Shown here: positions 35,779 through 43,828 of the stretch, piece by piece
Layout of the letters: each line of letters starts with the position of its first letter
How positions within the stretch are numbered: position 1 is the stretch's first letter
NCBI GenBank assembly: GCA_963768945.1
Contig: CAVYJW010000003.1
Coordinates: forward strand, 2,232,001 to 2,296,000
DNA from: RYN-230 sp963768945
GTDB taxonomy: Bacteria > Actinomycetota > Actinomycetes > Streptosporangiales > Streptosporangiaceae
DNA: 64,000 bases
Direction of reading: 5' to 3'
Translations under genes and position numbers: made by a program
The notes under the pieces: model-generated
Databases searched by the model: none
What the model was told of the DNA's origin: nothing
Seen by the model: the letters and a program-made list of their open reading frames with translations, nothing else

Positions 35779-36189
35779 ATGGACATCACCATTCACGCGA
35801 GCTTCCTCCCGCATGACGACCCGGAGGCCTCCCTGGCCTTCTATCGCGACACCCTCGGCTTCGAGGTCCGCAACGATGTCGGACAGGGCAAGATGCGCTG
35901 GATCACGGTCGGCCCCGCCGGCCAGCCCGGCACCTCCATCCTCCTGGCGCCGCCGGCCACCGACCCCGGCATCAGCGACGACGAGCGCCGCACCATCGCC
36001 GAGATGATGGCCAAGGGCACCTACGGCTGGATCCTCCTGGCCGCCAAGGACCTCGACGCCACCTTCGAGCGGCTGCAGGCCGGCGACGCCGAGGTCGTCC
36101 AGGAACCGACCGACCAGCCGTACGGCGTTCGCGACTGCGCCTTCCGCGATCCCGCGGGTAACCTGATCCGCATCCAGGAGCGGCGCTGA
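35779..36189 (+). CDS. VOC (glyoxalase-like) protein
   Basis: 136 aa. MDITIHASFLPHDDPEASLA, FYRDTLGFEVRNDVG and YGVRDCAFRDPAGNLIRIQE form a single VOC unit with plausible metal ligands (His7, C-terminal Glu of RIQE). Begins 5 bp after the AraC stop, so the two are probably co-transcribed. Related single-domain VOC proteins act on unknown small molecules. Confidence 0.87.
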   Translation: MDITIHASFLPHDDPEASLAFYRDTLGFEVRNDVGQGKMRWITVGPAGQPGTSILLAPPATDPGISDDERRTIAEMMAKGTYGWILLAAKDLDATFERLQAGDAEVVQEPTDQPYGVRDCAFRDPAGNLIRIQERR

Positions 36190-36254
36190 GCCGCCCGGCA
36201 ATTCGCAGCCATGTGCACAGACGCGTACCGTGAGGCGCTGATACGAGATCTCTC

Positions 36255-36393
36255 ATCCACGGCGTCATCGGCTCCGGCCACGACGTTGAGCCAGCGCCAG
36301 GCCGCTGAAGCCGGCCGCGAAGGCGTTGTGGGGCGGCCGCTCGTGCATCGCACGAATCCCGGACAGGACGATCTGGGTAGTCGCGTCGTCGCG
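36255..36393 (+). pseudogene. Degenerate VOC gene fragment
   Basis: Read in two frames: IHGVIGSGHDVEPAPG, then after a one-base shift near 36302 PLKPAAKALWGG and IPDRTIWVVASS. This parallels VYGLIGAALDAGASPLKPSAK and APDGTIWKVATS of the VOC gene at 34561. It appears to be the remnant of a third paralogue; start and end are missing. Confidence 0.4.
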
Positions 36394-36502
36394 GGTGCGG
36401 TAGCCGAGAGCGGGCCGACTGCACCAGGCGGCTGCTGAACCGTTACACGACCCCGGACGTGTCCTTAGCGGGGGTCTGGATGAGGGAGTCACCGCGGGCA
36501 GC

Positions 36503-36562
36503 GCCAGGGCAGGCCGGCCCGGCAGGGCCGGCTAGCCAGGCAGGGCCGGATAGCCCGGCAGA
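36503..36562. repeat. GC-rich imperfect tandem repeats
   Basis: GGCAGGGCCGG(C/A)TAGCC and variants repeat about three times before the secreted-protein gene. No function evident; the rest of 36394-36683 holds only a promoter region. Confidence 0.6.
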
Positions 36563-36683
36563 GATAGTCATCAGCGGCTGCGGCAAATCCGGCGGCCTGC
36601 GCGTTCTTGATCAGCCTCGGCACGCGCTCTAGCTGACCGGGGAATCGGTAACCCCGCAGAACCCGCAGGAAGCAGGATTTGTC

Positions 36684-37985
36684 GTGTCTCGATTCATCCG
36701 CCGCAGCGCGATAGCGCTGCCCGCATTACTGATCGCGCCGATCACTGTTGCTGCCGTAGCGCTTCCCGCGCAGGCGGCCAGCACCTGGTCGGCGGCCCTC
36801 CCGCTGCCCTTCAGCGTGGGCAGCCAGGGGTTCGCCGAGAATGCGTCCGGCGCGCAGGTCGCCGCCTCGACAACGGGCATCCAAGGCGAGTCGTCCGTGG
36901 TCGTCGCCTCCAGTGCCAATGGACTGACCTGGTCCGCGCCGCTCACCATCGACGCGGGCGAGAACCCGGCCGTGGCGATCGCCCCCAGCGGCCGTGCCGT
37001 GGTGGCGTGGGAAGGCGGCCCGGCTACCGCACCGGTGATCCAGGCGAGTGTCAGGCCGCCAGGCGGGACGTGGAGCGCCCCGGTCAATGTCAGCACTGAT
37101 GCCTTCGGCGGCCCGGTGATCGGCATGGACGGGTCAGGCAATGCGATCGTCGCCTGGACGGGGGGCGGCAAGGAGGTCAGGACCGCGAGCCTCCCGGCCG
37201 GCGGCAGCTGGACGGCTGTCGACACCCTGGACCCGGCCGTTGACGGGTTCGCGCTGGGCCTGGCGGTGAACTCCGCCGGATCGGCGATCGTCACCTGGGT
37301 CGAGCCGGCGCGCACCATCATGGCCGCCTCTGGCACGATCCTGGGCGGCTTCGGCTCGCCGGTCACCCTCGCCGCCGATGTGATCCACAAGTCCCCCGTG
37401 AGCGGCCGGGCCTCGCAGGTCACCCTCGACGCCTACGAGAACCCCGCCCTCGGCGGCATCCCGCAGGTCAACAGCGCTTACTTGCACGGACACACCGACG
37501 TCGTGCTCAGCAGCTCGGGCGAGGCGTCACTGGCCTCAGCCGTCACGACGACCGTCCACAATGTGACCACCCGCTCGGCGGGCGGGACGTGGAGCACCCC
37601 CATGGGGCTGCCACTGCCCGGGCCCAGCAGCGCCGAACCTGATTACGAGACCGCGATCGACGGCGCGGGTGACGTCACCACCGTTTACCAGCAAGGGTCT
37701 TCGGTGGACCTCATCCGGCTCCCCGCCGGGAGCAGCACCTGGACCACCCCCGTGGTGCTGGCTGCCTCCTCCAGCATGGGCATGGTCGCCGGCGCTACCG
37801 CCGGGACCTTCGTCGCCGCCGTGGACACCTCCAGTGGCCTGAGCGTGCCCACCAGCCCGCCCGGCGGCAGTTTCGGGGCCGCCACCACGCTGCCCACCAC
37901 CGCCCTGGCCAACGCCCTCGTGATCGACCCAGGTCACGCGGTCCTGATCGCTGGCGGCTCCGTCTTCACCGAGCCAGTGAGCTGA
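36684..37985 (+). CDS. Secreted protein with beta-propeller-like repeats
   Basis: 433 aa, GTG start with AGGA about 9 bp upstream. Signal peptide: RRSAIALPALLIAPITVAAV followed by ALPAQAA, a likely signal-peptidase site near residue 31. The mature part repeats blocks of the form 'G-x-x-x-A-x-A-W ... G-G-T-W-S-A-P-V' (NPAVAIAPSGRAVVAWEGG, PPGGTWSAPVNVS, GNAIVAWTGGG, SAGGTWSTPMGLP), the Asp-box-less propeller repeats seen in actinobacterial extracellular proteins. No enzymatic residues recognised; function unknown. It is followed by a good terminator. Confidence 0.8.
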   Translation: MSRFIRRSAIALPALLIAPITVAAVALPAQAASTWSAALPLPFSVGSQGFAENASGAQVAASTTGIQGESSVVVASSANGLTWSAPLTIDAGENPAVAIAPSGRAVVAWEGGPATAPVIQASVRPPGGTWSAPVNVSTDAFGGPVIGMDGSGNAIVAWTGGGKEVRTASLPAGGSWTAVDTLDPAVDGFALGLAVNSAGSAIVTWVEPARTIMAASGTILGGFGSPVTLAADVIHKSPVSGRASQVTLDAYENPALGGIPQVNSAYLHGHTDVVLSSSGEASLASAVTTTVHNVTTRSAGGTWSTPMGLPLPGPSSAEPDYETAIDGAGDVTTVYQQGSSVDLIRLPAGSSTWTTPVVLAASSSMGMVAGATAGTFVAAVDTSSGLSVPTSPPGGSFGAATTLPTTALANALVIDPGHAVLIAGGSVFTEPVS

Positions 37986-37992
37986 CCAGACC

Positions 37993-38036
37993 CCGGCGTG
38001 GGGTGGCAACCCGCTCGGCATGCCATCCCACGCCGG
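37993..38036 (+). terminator. Terminator of the secreted-protein gene
   Basis: Stem CCGGCGTGGGGTGGCA (37993-38008) pairs with TGCCATCCCACGCCGG (38021-38036) with one G-U pair, 8 bp after the stop codon. Confidence 0.8.
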
Positions 38037-38067
38037 CCCGCCCCAGTAGTACGCAGCCGCCGCGGGC

Positions 38068-38142
38068 CGGTCGCAGCGGGCGGCGATCTGCGGGTCATGG
38101 GTGGCGGTGATGGCGGTCATCTGGTTCTCACGGCGCAGCCGG
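38068..38142 (-). pseudogene. Fragment of an ABC transporter ATPase
   Basis: On the minus strand a short open stretch reads LRRENQMTAITATHDPQIAA then RCDR, matching the H-loop region (T-H-D-P-x-I-A-x-R-C-D-R) of LolD/MacB-type ATP-binding proteins. Nothing else of the protein is left. Confidence 0.35.
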
Positions 38143-38264
38143 TTTGCGGGCGGGGACCTCATCGGCCACAATGATCTCGGCGATGAAGCTCGCCGTAACC
38201 GCGGGGCGGATGCCCTGCTGATGGCTTCTACCACCGTGTTCAGAGCAGTGGTAAGGAGCCGACC

Positions 38265-38318
38265 ATGACTCACGATGCGCCGGAGCCAGCGGGCCACCAT
38301 ACGGGGGCCGCGCAGTGA
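38265..38318 (+). CDS. 17-codon leader ORF overlapping the hyfC start
   Basis: ATG at 38265 with a strong AAGGAG 6 bp upstream encodes MTHDAPEPAGHHTGAAQ. Its TGA (38316-38318) overlaps the GTG of the next gene (38315), as GTGA. The next gene has no RBS of its own at normal spacing, so translation of the leader probably delivers ribosomes to it. May be a remnant N-terminus or a coupling device. Confidence 0.55.
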   Translation: MTHDAPEPAGHHTGAAQ

Positions 38319-39277
38319 GCGCGGCCCTGCCGGTCCCGGTCATCCAGCTGTTCCAGGTCCTCACGATCGCGCTGGGCTCGCCCCTGATCTCCGGGGTGAT
38401 CGCCAAGGTCGAGGCGCGGCTGCAGGGCCGCCGGGGTCCCCGGGTGCTGCAGCCGTATTACGACCTGGCCAAGCTATTCCGCAAGGAAGCGCTCGCCCCG
38501 GTGGGGGCCAGCTGGGTGTTCCTGGCTGCCCCGCTCGCGGCATTCACCTGTTACCTGACGGTCCCGCTGCTGATTCCGGTGCTGACCACCTACGGGCTGC
38601 CGCTCGGCTACATGGGGGACATCCTGGGCGGGGGTTTCATCCTTTCGCTGGCCAGCTTCCTGGTCGCGGTGGCCGCGTCGGATACCTCCAGCCCGTACGC
38701 GCAACTGGGCGCGAGCCGGGCCAAGACGTTCTCCGCGATCACCGAGCCGGTGGTGCTGTTCGTGGTGTTCACGGTCGGCCTCATCACCGGGACCGACCTG
38801 CCGTACGCACTGGCGGCCACGGTCCGGTCCTCGGCTAGCCAGATCATCCGGCCGGCCCACGCGCTCGCGGCGGCCGCCTTGTTCATGGTCATCCTGGCGG
38901 AGACCGGCCGGATCCCGGTGGAGACGCACACCGGCACCAACGAATTCGGGATGATCGAGGAAGCCCGGCCGTTCGAGCATTCCGGCCCGTACCTGGCGTG
39001 GCTGCGCTGGGGATCGGCGGCGAAGCAGCTGATCCTCTACACGATCCTCATCAACGTGTTCCTTGCGCCGTGGGGCCTGGCCGCCAGCACTCAGGCAGGT
39101 GCGGCGCTGCTGGCCATCGTGGCGCTGCTGGCCAAGGCCTCCGCGCTGGGTGTGGTGGTCGCGGTCATCGACAATTCCTTCGCCAAGCTGCGCCTGTTCA
39201 AGATCACCGAATTCGTGTCGGCAGCGTTCCTGCTCGCCGTGCTCGGCGTGTTCACGCTCTATCTCGGGGGTGGCTGA
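38315..39277 (+). CDS. hyfC: Hydrogenase-4/formate hydrogenlyase-like subunit C (NuoH-like)
   Basis: 320 aa, about eight transmembrane helices. VEARLQGRRGPRVLQPYYDL, FRKEALAP, ETGRIPVETHTGTNEFGMIE and EHSGPYLAWLRWG are HyfC/HycD/NuoH signatures; in complex I this subunit forms the channel from the quinone/NiFe module to the antiporter-like subunits. GTG start overlapped by the leader ORF. First of six genes with overlapping or nearly abutting ends. Equivalent to Rv0084-type HycD in mycobacteria. Confidence 0.92.
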   Translation: MSAALPVPVIQLFQVLTIALGSPLISGVIAKVEARLQGRRGPRVLQPYYDLAKLFRKEALAPVGASWVFLAAPLAAFTCYLTVPLLIPVLTTYGLPLGYMGDILGGGFILSLASFLVAVAASDTSSPYAQLGASRAKTFSAITEPVVLFVVFTVGLITGTDLPYALAATVRSSASQIIRPAHALAAAALFMVILAETGRIPVETHTGTNEFGMIEEARPFEHSGPYLAWLRWGSAAKQLILYTILINVFLAPWGLAASTQAGAALLAIVALLAKASALGVVVAVIDNSFAKLRLFKITEFVSAAFLLAVLGVFTLYLGGG

Positions 39278-40002
39278 TGCACCTGGCCCCGTTCCCGCTC
39301 AGCCAGGCGCTGCCCACGCACGCCCCGGGCGTGTTCACCGGGAGCGCGAACGTCATCGCGGTGCTCATCCTGCTGGCCGAGTTCGGCATGCTCCGCCAGG
39401 CCCTGCTGCGCGACCACATCCGGCTGTACATGGCCCAGTCCGCGCTGATCGCGGTGCTGGCGGTCGTCGTGGCCGCCGCCCGGCACATCCCCGATCTCTA
39501 TGTACTAGCCGCCCTCACCGTCGCCCTCAAGGTGATCGTGATCCCGCTACTGCTGCGCAGGCTGCTCCGGGAGACAGACCCGGTGAGCGCACCGGCCGGC
39601 GGTGCCGACATCGCGGGCAGCGGCGGCCTCGGCGTAGCCAGCACCGTGCTGCTGGCCATCGTAGCCGCGGCGTTCGGGTTCTTCGCCGCCAGCAGGCTCG
39701 GCATCCGCAGTAACGCCGCGCCGATCACCGCGCTGTCCGTCTCGTTGTCCGTGGTGCTGGTGGCGTTCGTCCTGATGATCCACCGCCGGGACGTGGTGTC
39801 CCAGGCCATCGGCCTGTTCTCGCTGGAGAACGGGATCTCGCTGGCCGCCCTGGTGGTGGCGGCCAGCCTGCCGCTCATTCTCGAGGTGGCGCTGCTGTTC
39901 GACCTGCTGCTCGCCGTCGTCGTGTTCGGCCTGCTGATCCGGATGCATCACGGCCGGGCCCGGTCCCTGTCCACCGCCGACCTGACCAGACTGCGCGGGT
40001 GA
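39277..40002 (+). CDS. hyfE: Hydrogenase-4-like subunit E (HyfE)
   Basis: 241 aa; six to seven transmembrane helices. A NuoK-like half, ALKVIVIPLLLRRLLRETDP and AIGLFSLENGISLAALVVAA are characteristic of HyfE/HycP. It forms part of the membrane arm with HyfF and HyfB. The ATG overlaps the hyfC stop as TGATG. Normal length for the family. Confidence 0.9.
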   Translation: MHLAPFPLSQALPTHAPGVFTGSANVIAVLILLAEFGMLRQALLRDHIRLYMAQSALIAVLAVVVAAARHIPDLYVLAALTVALKVIVIPLLLRRLLRETDPVSAPAGGADIAGSGGLGVASTVLLAIVAAAFGFFAASRLGIRSNAAPITALSVSLSVVLVAFVLMIHRRDVVSQAIGLFSLENGISLAALVVAASLPLILEVALLFDLLLAVVVFGLLIRMHHGRARSLSTADLTRLRG

Positions 40003-40005
40003 GCC

Positions 40006-41490
40006 ATGAGCGTCATCGCCGCACTCCTCCTGATCATCCCGTTCCTGGCCGGGCTGGCCTCATCCGCCGCGCGACCCCGGGCCGGCCAGGCCATCACCGC
40101 AGTGACCGGGGTAGCCAGCTTCGGGCTGGTCCTGGCGCTGATACCGGACGCCTCGCAGCGGGCCGCGACCGACTTCGGATTCATCCGCGTCGACGCACTC
40201 GGCGTGGTGTTCCTGCTCGCCACCAGCTTCCTGTACGCCACCGTGGCCATCTACTCCATCGGCTACCTGCGCGGCGGTCACGGCCATGACGCGTCCGCCC
40301 GCTATACCCGCCGGTTCTCCCTCGGGCTGAACATGTTCGCCTGGTCCATGCTGGCCGCCCCGCTGATGAGCAACCTGGCCCTGCTCTGGGTCGCGGTCGA
40401 GGTGACCACCGTGATCTCGGCCCTGCTGGTCGCCATCGAAGGCACCGACGGAGCGGCGGAGGCGGCCTGGAAGTACATCCTGATCGCCTCGGCCGGGCTG
40501 AGCATCGCGCTGCTCGGCACCATCTTCATGTACTACGCGGGGGAGCAAGTGCTCGGGCCGCATTACGGCATGGCGTTCACTCCCTTGCTGCAGTCGGCCC
40601 GCCATCTGGCCATCATCCCGGTGCGGATCGCGTTCGTGCTCGCCGTCCTGGGCTTCGGCACCAAGGTGGGCCTGTTCCCGGTGCATACCTGGCTGCCGGA
40701 CGCGCATTCCGAGGCGCCCACGCCGGTGTCCGCGCTGCTGTCCGGGTCGCTGCTGGCGGTGAGCTTCTACGCGATCCTGCGCTACTACCAGGTCGCCGTG
40801 GCCGCTCTCGGGCCGCGCTTCCCCCGGGATGTGCTGCTCGTCTTCGGCGTGGCCACGCTGCTGCTGGCCGCCCTGTACCTGCTGGACCAGCGGGACTACA
40901 AGAGACTGCTGGCCTACTCCAGCATGGAGCACATGGGCATCCTGGCCATCGGCGTCAGCTTCGGTGCCCCGATCGCGCTGGCCGGCGTCCTGCTGCACGT
41001 CCTCGCCCACGCGGCGGCCAAGGGGAACGCGTTCATGGGATCCGGCGTACTGCTGCGCAAATTCGGCAGCAAGAAGATCTCCGCCGTCCAGGGTGGGCTG
41101 GACCTGCTGCCCTGGAGCGGGCCCTTGTTCCTCGCGGCCATCCTCGCGCTGTGCGCGATGCCGCCGTTCGGGATCTTCCGCAGCGAGTTCGAGATCGTCC
41201 GCGGCGGGCTCGCCACGGACGCCAACGTCCCCGCGGTAATCCTGGTCGTGCTGGTGACCGTGGCCTTCCTAGGCCTCACGCTCGCCACCAACCGCATGAT
41301 GCTGTCCCCGCCGCGCCATCCACCCGGTCAGGAGGCCGGCCTCGCACTGACCCGGGGGGAGCCGAGCGCCTGGATGGTCGTGCCGGTCGCGGTCGGCCTG
41401 GTGGCGCTGCTGGTGCTCGGACTGCACCCGCCCGGTGAGCTGACCGGGCTGCTGGCCCGCGCGGTAGCCCAGCTAGGCGGCCGGGCATGA
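40006..41490 (+). CDS. hyfF: Hydrogenase-4-like subunit F (HyfF, antiporter-like)
   Basis: 494 aa, ~14 transmembrane helices, Mrp-antiporter/NuoN family. Proton-channel residues are present: the Glu of LWVAVEVTTVISALLVAIEG, the Lys of FGTKVGLFPVHTWLPDAHSE and the Lys of LAHAAAKGNAFMGSG, plus KRLLAYSSMEHMGILAIG. It should therefore be able to translocate H+ or Na+. It begins 4 bp after hyfE, and its stop overlaps the next ATG (ATGA). Confidence 0.93.
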   Translation: MSVIAALLLIIPFLAGLASSAARPRAGQAITAVTGVASFGLVLALIPDASQRAATDFGFIRVDALGVVFLLATSFLYATVAIYSIGYLRGGHGHDASARYTRRFSLGLNMFAWSMLAAPLMSNLALLWVAVEVTTVISALLVAIEGTDGAAEAAWKYILIASAGLSIALLGTIFMYYAGEQVLGPHYGMAFTPLLQSARHLAIIPVRIAFVLAVLGFGTKVGLFPVHTWLPDAHSEAPTPVSALLSGSLLAVSFYAILRYYQVAVAALGPRFPRDVLLVFGVATLLLAALYLLDQRDYKRLLAYSSMEHMGILAIGVSFGAPIALAGVLLHVLAHAAAKGNAFMGSGVLLRKFGSKKISAVQGGLDLLPWSGPLFLAAILALCAMPPFGIFRSEFEIVRGGLATDANVPAVILVVLVTVAFLGLTLATNRMMLSPPRHPPGQEAGLALTRGEPSAWMVVPVAVGLVALLVLGLHPPGELTGLLARAVAQLGGRA

Positions 41491-43025
41491 CCGCGACCAC
41501 GGGCCGGGCCGTGATCAGGCCGTCTGCCGACGTCAGCGCGCTGTGGCAGCACGTCACCCGGGACGTCGCCGCGGGCCACCGATTCGCCGGGCTGATGGCC
41601 ACCCAGCAGCCAGACGGCGTGCTCTTGTCTGTCCACCTGGCCGAGGCCACAGGCATCGTGATCCGGGAGGCACGGCTGCCGGCCGGGGCTGACTCGTACC
41701 CCGCGCTGACTCCCCGGCTGGGGGCCGCGTTCTGGTACGAGCGGCTGATCCACGACCTGTTCGGGCTCACCCCTGAGGGCCATCCGAGGCTGGCCCCCCT
41801 TGTACTGCCGCTGCATGACGGCAAGGCCCTGCGGCCCCGGCCCGGCGCACCGGGCGGCCCAGGGATCATCCAACCCGACGAGCACTCGCTGCCCCGGCAC
41901 GTGATGGGCGCGGGCCTGTTCACGATCCCGCACGGCCCGGTCCGCTCTGGCGTGATGGAGTCCATCGAGTACCTGGTCGAGACGCCGGGCGAGGACATCC
42001 CGCACCTGAACATGCGGGTGTTCTACAAGCACCGGGGGATCGAGAAACGGTTCGAGGGGATGACCCCGGCGGACGGGGTGCTGCTGGCGGAGCGGACCGA
42101 AGGGGTCGCGTCGGTGGCGCACGCGCTGGCCTACTGCCACGCGATCGAGCAGATGGCCGGCGTCGAGATACCCTGGCCGGCCGCGCTGGTCCGGGTGCTG
42201 CACGCCGAGTTGGAGCGGCTCGCGGGTCACCTCGACGTGGCCATGAGGCTGTCCGACGCCGCGGGTCTGGCCGTGGCCACGGCCCGGTTTGCGTTGCATA
42301 AGGAAACGGTGCTCCGGCTGGTCAGCCAGATGTGCGGGAGCCGGTTCGGGCGCGGGGTGGTGGTGCCCGGCGGCGTGGCCGCGCTGCCCCGGCTGGGACC
42401 GGCTGACCTGCTGGGTGAGCTGGCCCGGCTGGAGCGGGCGATCACTGGCGATGTCACAGGGCTCATGGGTACGTCGTCGTTCCTGGACCGGCTGCGGCGT
42501 ACCGGGCCGCTGCGGCCGGAGCGGGCCCGCGAGCATGGCGCGCTCGGCCCGGTCGGCCGGGCGTCGGGCTACGACGACGACGACCGCCGCGCCCGTCCGT
42601 ACGACGGTTACGCCCTGCTGAGCCTGCCGGAGCGCCTTCCCCATGATGAGGGTGACGCCATGGACCGGCTGCGGGTCCGGTGGGACGAGGTGTCCGGGGC
42701 GATACGCCTGCTCCGGCGGGCGGCGGAGGAACTGGCCGACGTGAGTGATCTGGCCGAGCCGGATGCGCTGGCCCCGGCCAGCACCGCGCCGCGCGCGGAC
42801 TGCGCGGTGACCGACGGCCGGGCCGTGGGCTGGGCCGAGGCCCCGCAGGGCGAAGTGCTGTACGACCTGCGGATCGACGGCGGGCGGATCACCCGCTGCC
42901 GCCCCCGGTCGGCCTCGTTCCACAACCTGGTCCTGTTCCACGAGGTGTTCGCCCGGGACATCCTCACCGACTTCCCGTTCATCGAGGCCAGCTTCGGCCT
43001 CTCGGTCGCGGGGGTAGCGCTGTGA
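41487..43025 (+). CDS. hyfG: [NiFe]-hydrogenase-like large subunit (HyfG/HycE type) lacking Ni-binding cysteines
   Basis: 512 aa. N-terminal NuoC-like region (FWYERLIHDLFGLTPEGHPR) fused to a NuoD/hydrogenase large-subunit domain (RHVMGAGLFTIPHGPVRSG, EYLVETPGEDIPHLNMRVFY, KHRGIEKRFEGM). At the L1 site, where hydrogenases have ER-x-CG-x-C, this protein reads ERTEGVAS (residues 202-209): Cys205 is Glu and Cys208 is Ala. The C-terminal L2 motif (DPC-x-x-C) is absent and the chain ends SFGLSVAGVAL. It therefore cannot hold a NiFe centre. This is the pattern of energy-converting hydrogenase-related (Ehr) complexes and of NuoD. Starts with ATGA overlap of hyfF. Confidence 0.93.
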   Translation: MTATTGRAVIRPSADVSALWQHVTRDVAAGHRFAGLMATQQPDGVLLSVHLAEATGIVIREARLPAGADSYPALTPRLGAAFWYERLIHDLFGLTPEGHPRLAPLVLPLHDGKALRPRPGAPGGPGIIQPDEHSLPRHVMGAGLFTIPHGPVRSGVMESIEYLVETPGEDIPHLNMRVFYKHRGIEKRFEGMTPADGVLLAERTEGVASVAHALAYCHAIEQMAGVEIPWPAALVRVLHAELERLAGHLDVAMRLSDAAGLAVATARFALHKETVLRLVSQMCGSRFGRGVVVPGGVAALPRLGPADLLGELARLERAITGDVTGLMGTSSFLDRLRRTGPLRPERAREHGALGPVGRASGYDDDDRRARPYDGYALLSLPERLPHDEGDAMDRLRVRWDEVSGAIRLLRRAAEELADVSDLAEPDALAPASTAPRADCAVTDGRAVGWAEAPQGEVLYDLRIDGGRITRCRPRSASFHNLVLFHEVFARDILTDFPFIEASFGLSVAGVAL

Positions 43026-43828
43026 GTCCATGGGTCCTGCGCGGCCTGCGCAACGGGGTGGTCACCACCCGCTGGCCCGCCCGGCCTGACCCCTACGCGA
43101 GCAGCTGGCGCGGCCCGGCCACCGTCCTCACTCCCGCCGTGGCGGCCGGGGCGGAAGGGCTGGACGCGCTCTGCCCGACCGGGGCGATCAGCATCGAGCC
43201 GGGCGCCGGAGTCCGCCTGGACCAGGGCAAATGCATCCAGTGCGGGCGTTGCGTCGCCTCGCGGCCCGACGTGTTCGGCTGGTCAGATGGACCCGGTGCG
43301 GCCGCACTGACCCGCGGCGGGCTGGTCGTGCCGGGGATCCCGGAGACAGCCGAAAACCTGGCCACGATCCGCAACGCCTTGCGGCTGAGGACCGCGGCGC
43401 TGCGCCGGTCGGTGCACCTGCGTCATGTCAACGCAGGGTCCGACGGCGCCGAGGAAGTGGAGATCCAGGCGCTGCTCGGGCCGGTGTATGACGTGCACCG
43501 CCTCGGCATCTTCGTCACGGCCAGCCCCCGGCACGCCGACGTGCTGCTGGTCACCGGCGCGGGCGCGCGGGGCATGACCGCGCCGCTGCGCCGGACCTTC
43601 GACGGCATGCCCGACCCCAAGCTGGTGATCGCGGTCGGCACCGATGCGGTCAGCGGCGGGCTGATCAGCCCGTCTTACGCCACGGCGGGCGGGGTAGGCG
43701 GGGCGGTCAGCGTGGACGCCTGGCTGCCCGGCTCGCCACCCAGCCCGTTCAGCATCCTGCACGCGCTGCTGCTGGTGCTCGGGCGGCTGCCCGAGCGTGA
43801 CGGGCCCACATGCAAGGGCAGAGCATGA
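43022..43828 (+). CDS. Ferredoxin-NuoB-like fusion subunit, proximal cluster ligands lost
   Basis: 268 aa. The N-terminus (to ~80) is a half ferredoxin: Cys51 in LCPTGAI and Cys71/74/77 in CIQCGRC give one complete [4Fe-4S] site; the fourth Cys of the second motif is gone. The rest is NuoB/hydrogenase small-subunit-like (VYDVHRLGIFVTASPRHADV, LLVTGAGARGMTAPLRR, PDPKLVIAVG). All four cysteines that hold the proximal/N2 cluster in this family are replaced: the GSC-x-x-C site reads GSDGAEE (Asp141, Glu144), the GxCA site reads VGTDAVSGG (Asp208), and PGCPP is PGSPP (Ser238). GTGA overlap with the previous stop. Equivalent position to HyfI/HycG plus HyfH. Confidence 0.88.
   Translation: MSPWVLRGLRNGVVTTRWPARPDPYASSWRGPATVLTPAVAAGAEGLDALCPTGAISIEPGAGVRLDQGKCIQCGRCVASRPDVFGWSDGPGAAALTRGGLVVPGIPETAENLATIRNALRLRTAALRRSVHLRHVNAGSDGAEEVEIQALLGPVYDVHRLGIFVTASPRHADVLLVTGAGARGMTAPLRRTFDGMPDPKLVIAVGTDAVSGGLISPSYATAGGVGGAVSVDAWLPGSPPSPFSILHALLLVLGRLPERDGPTCKGRA

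Noticed and set aside
38148..38172. DosR-like box (GCGGGGACCTCATCGGCCAC) upstream of the hyf operon
   Set aside because: Only the first half site matches; the second half needs altered spacing. Too weak to list.
41328..43031. 567-codon minus-strand frame opposite hyfG
   Set aside because: Shadow of the conserved large-subunit gene.
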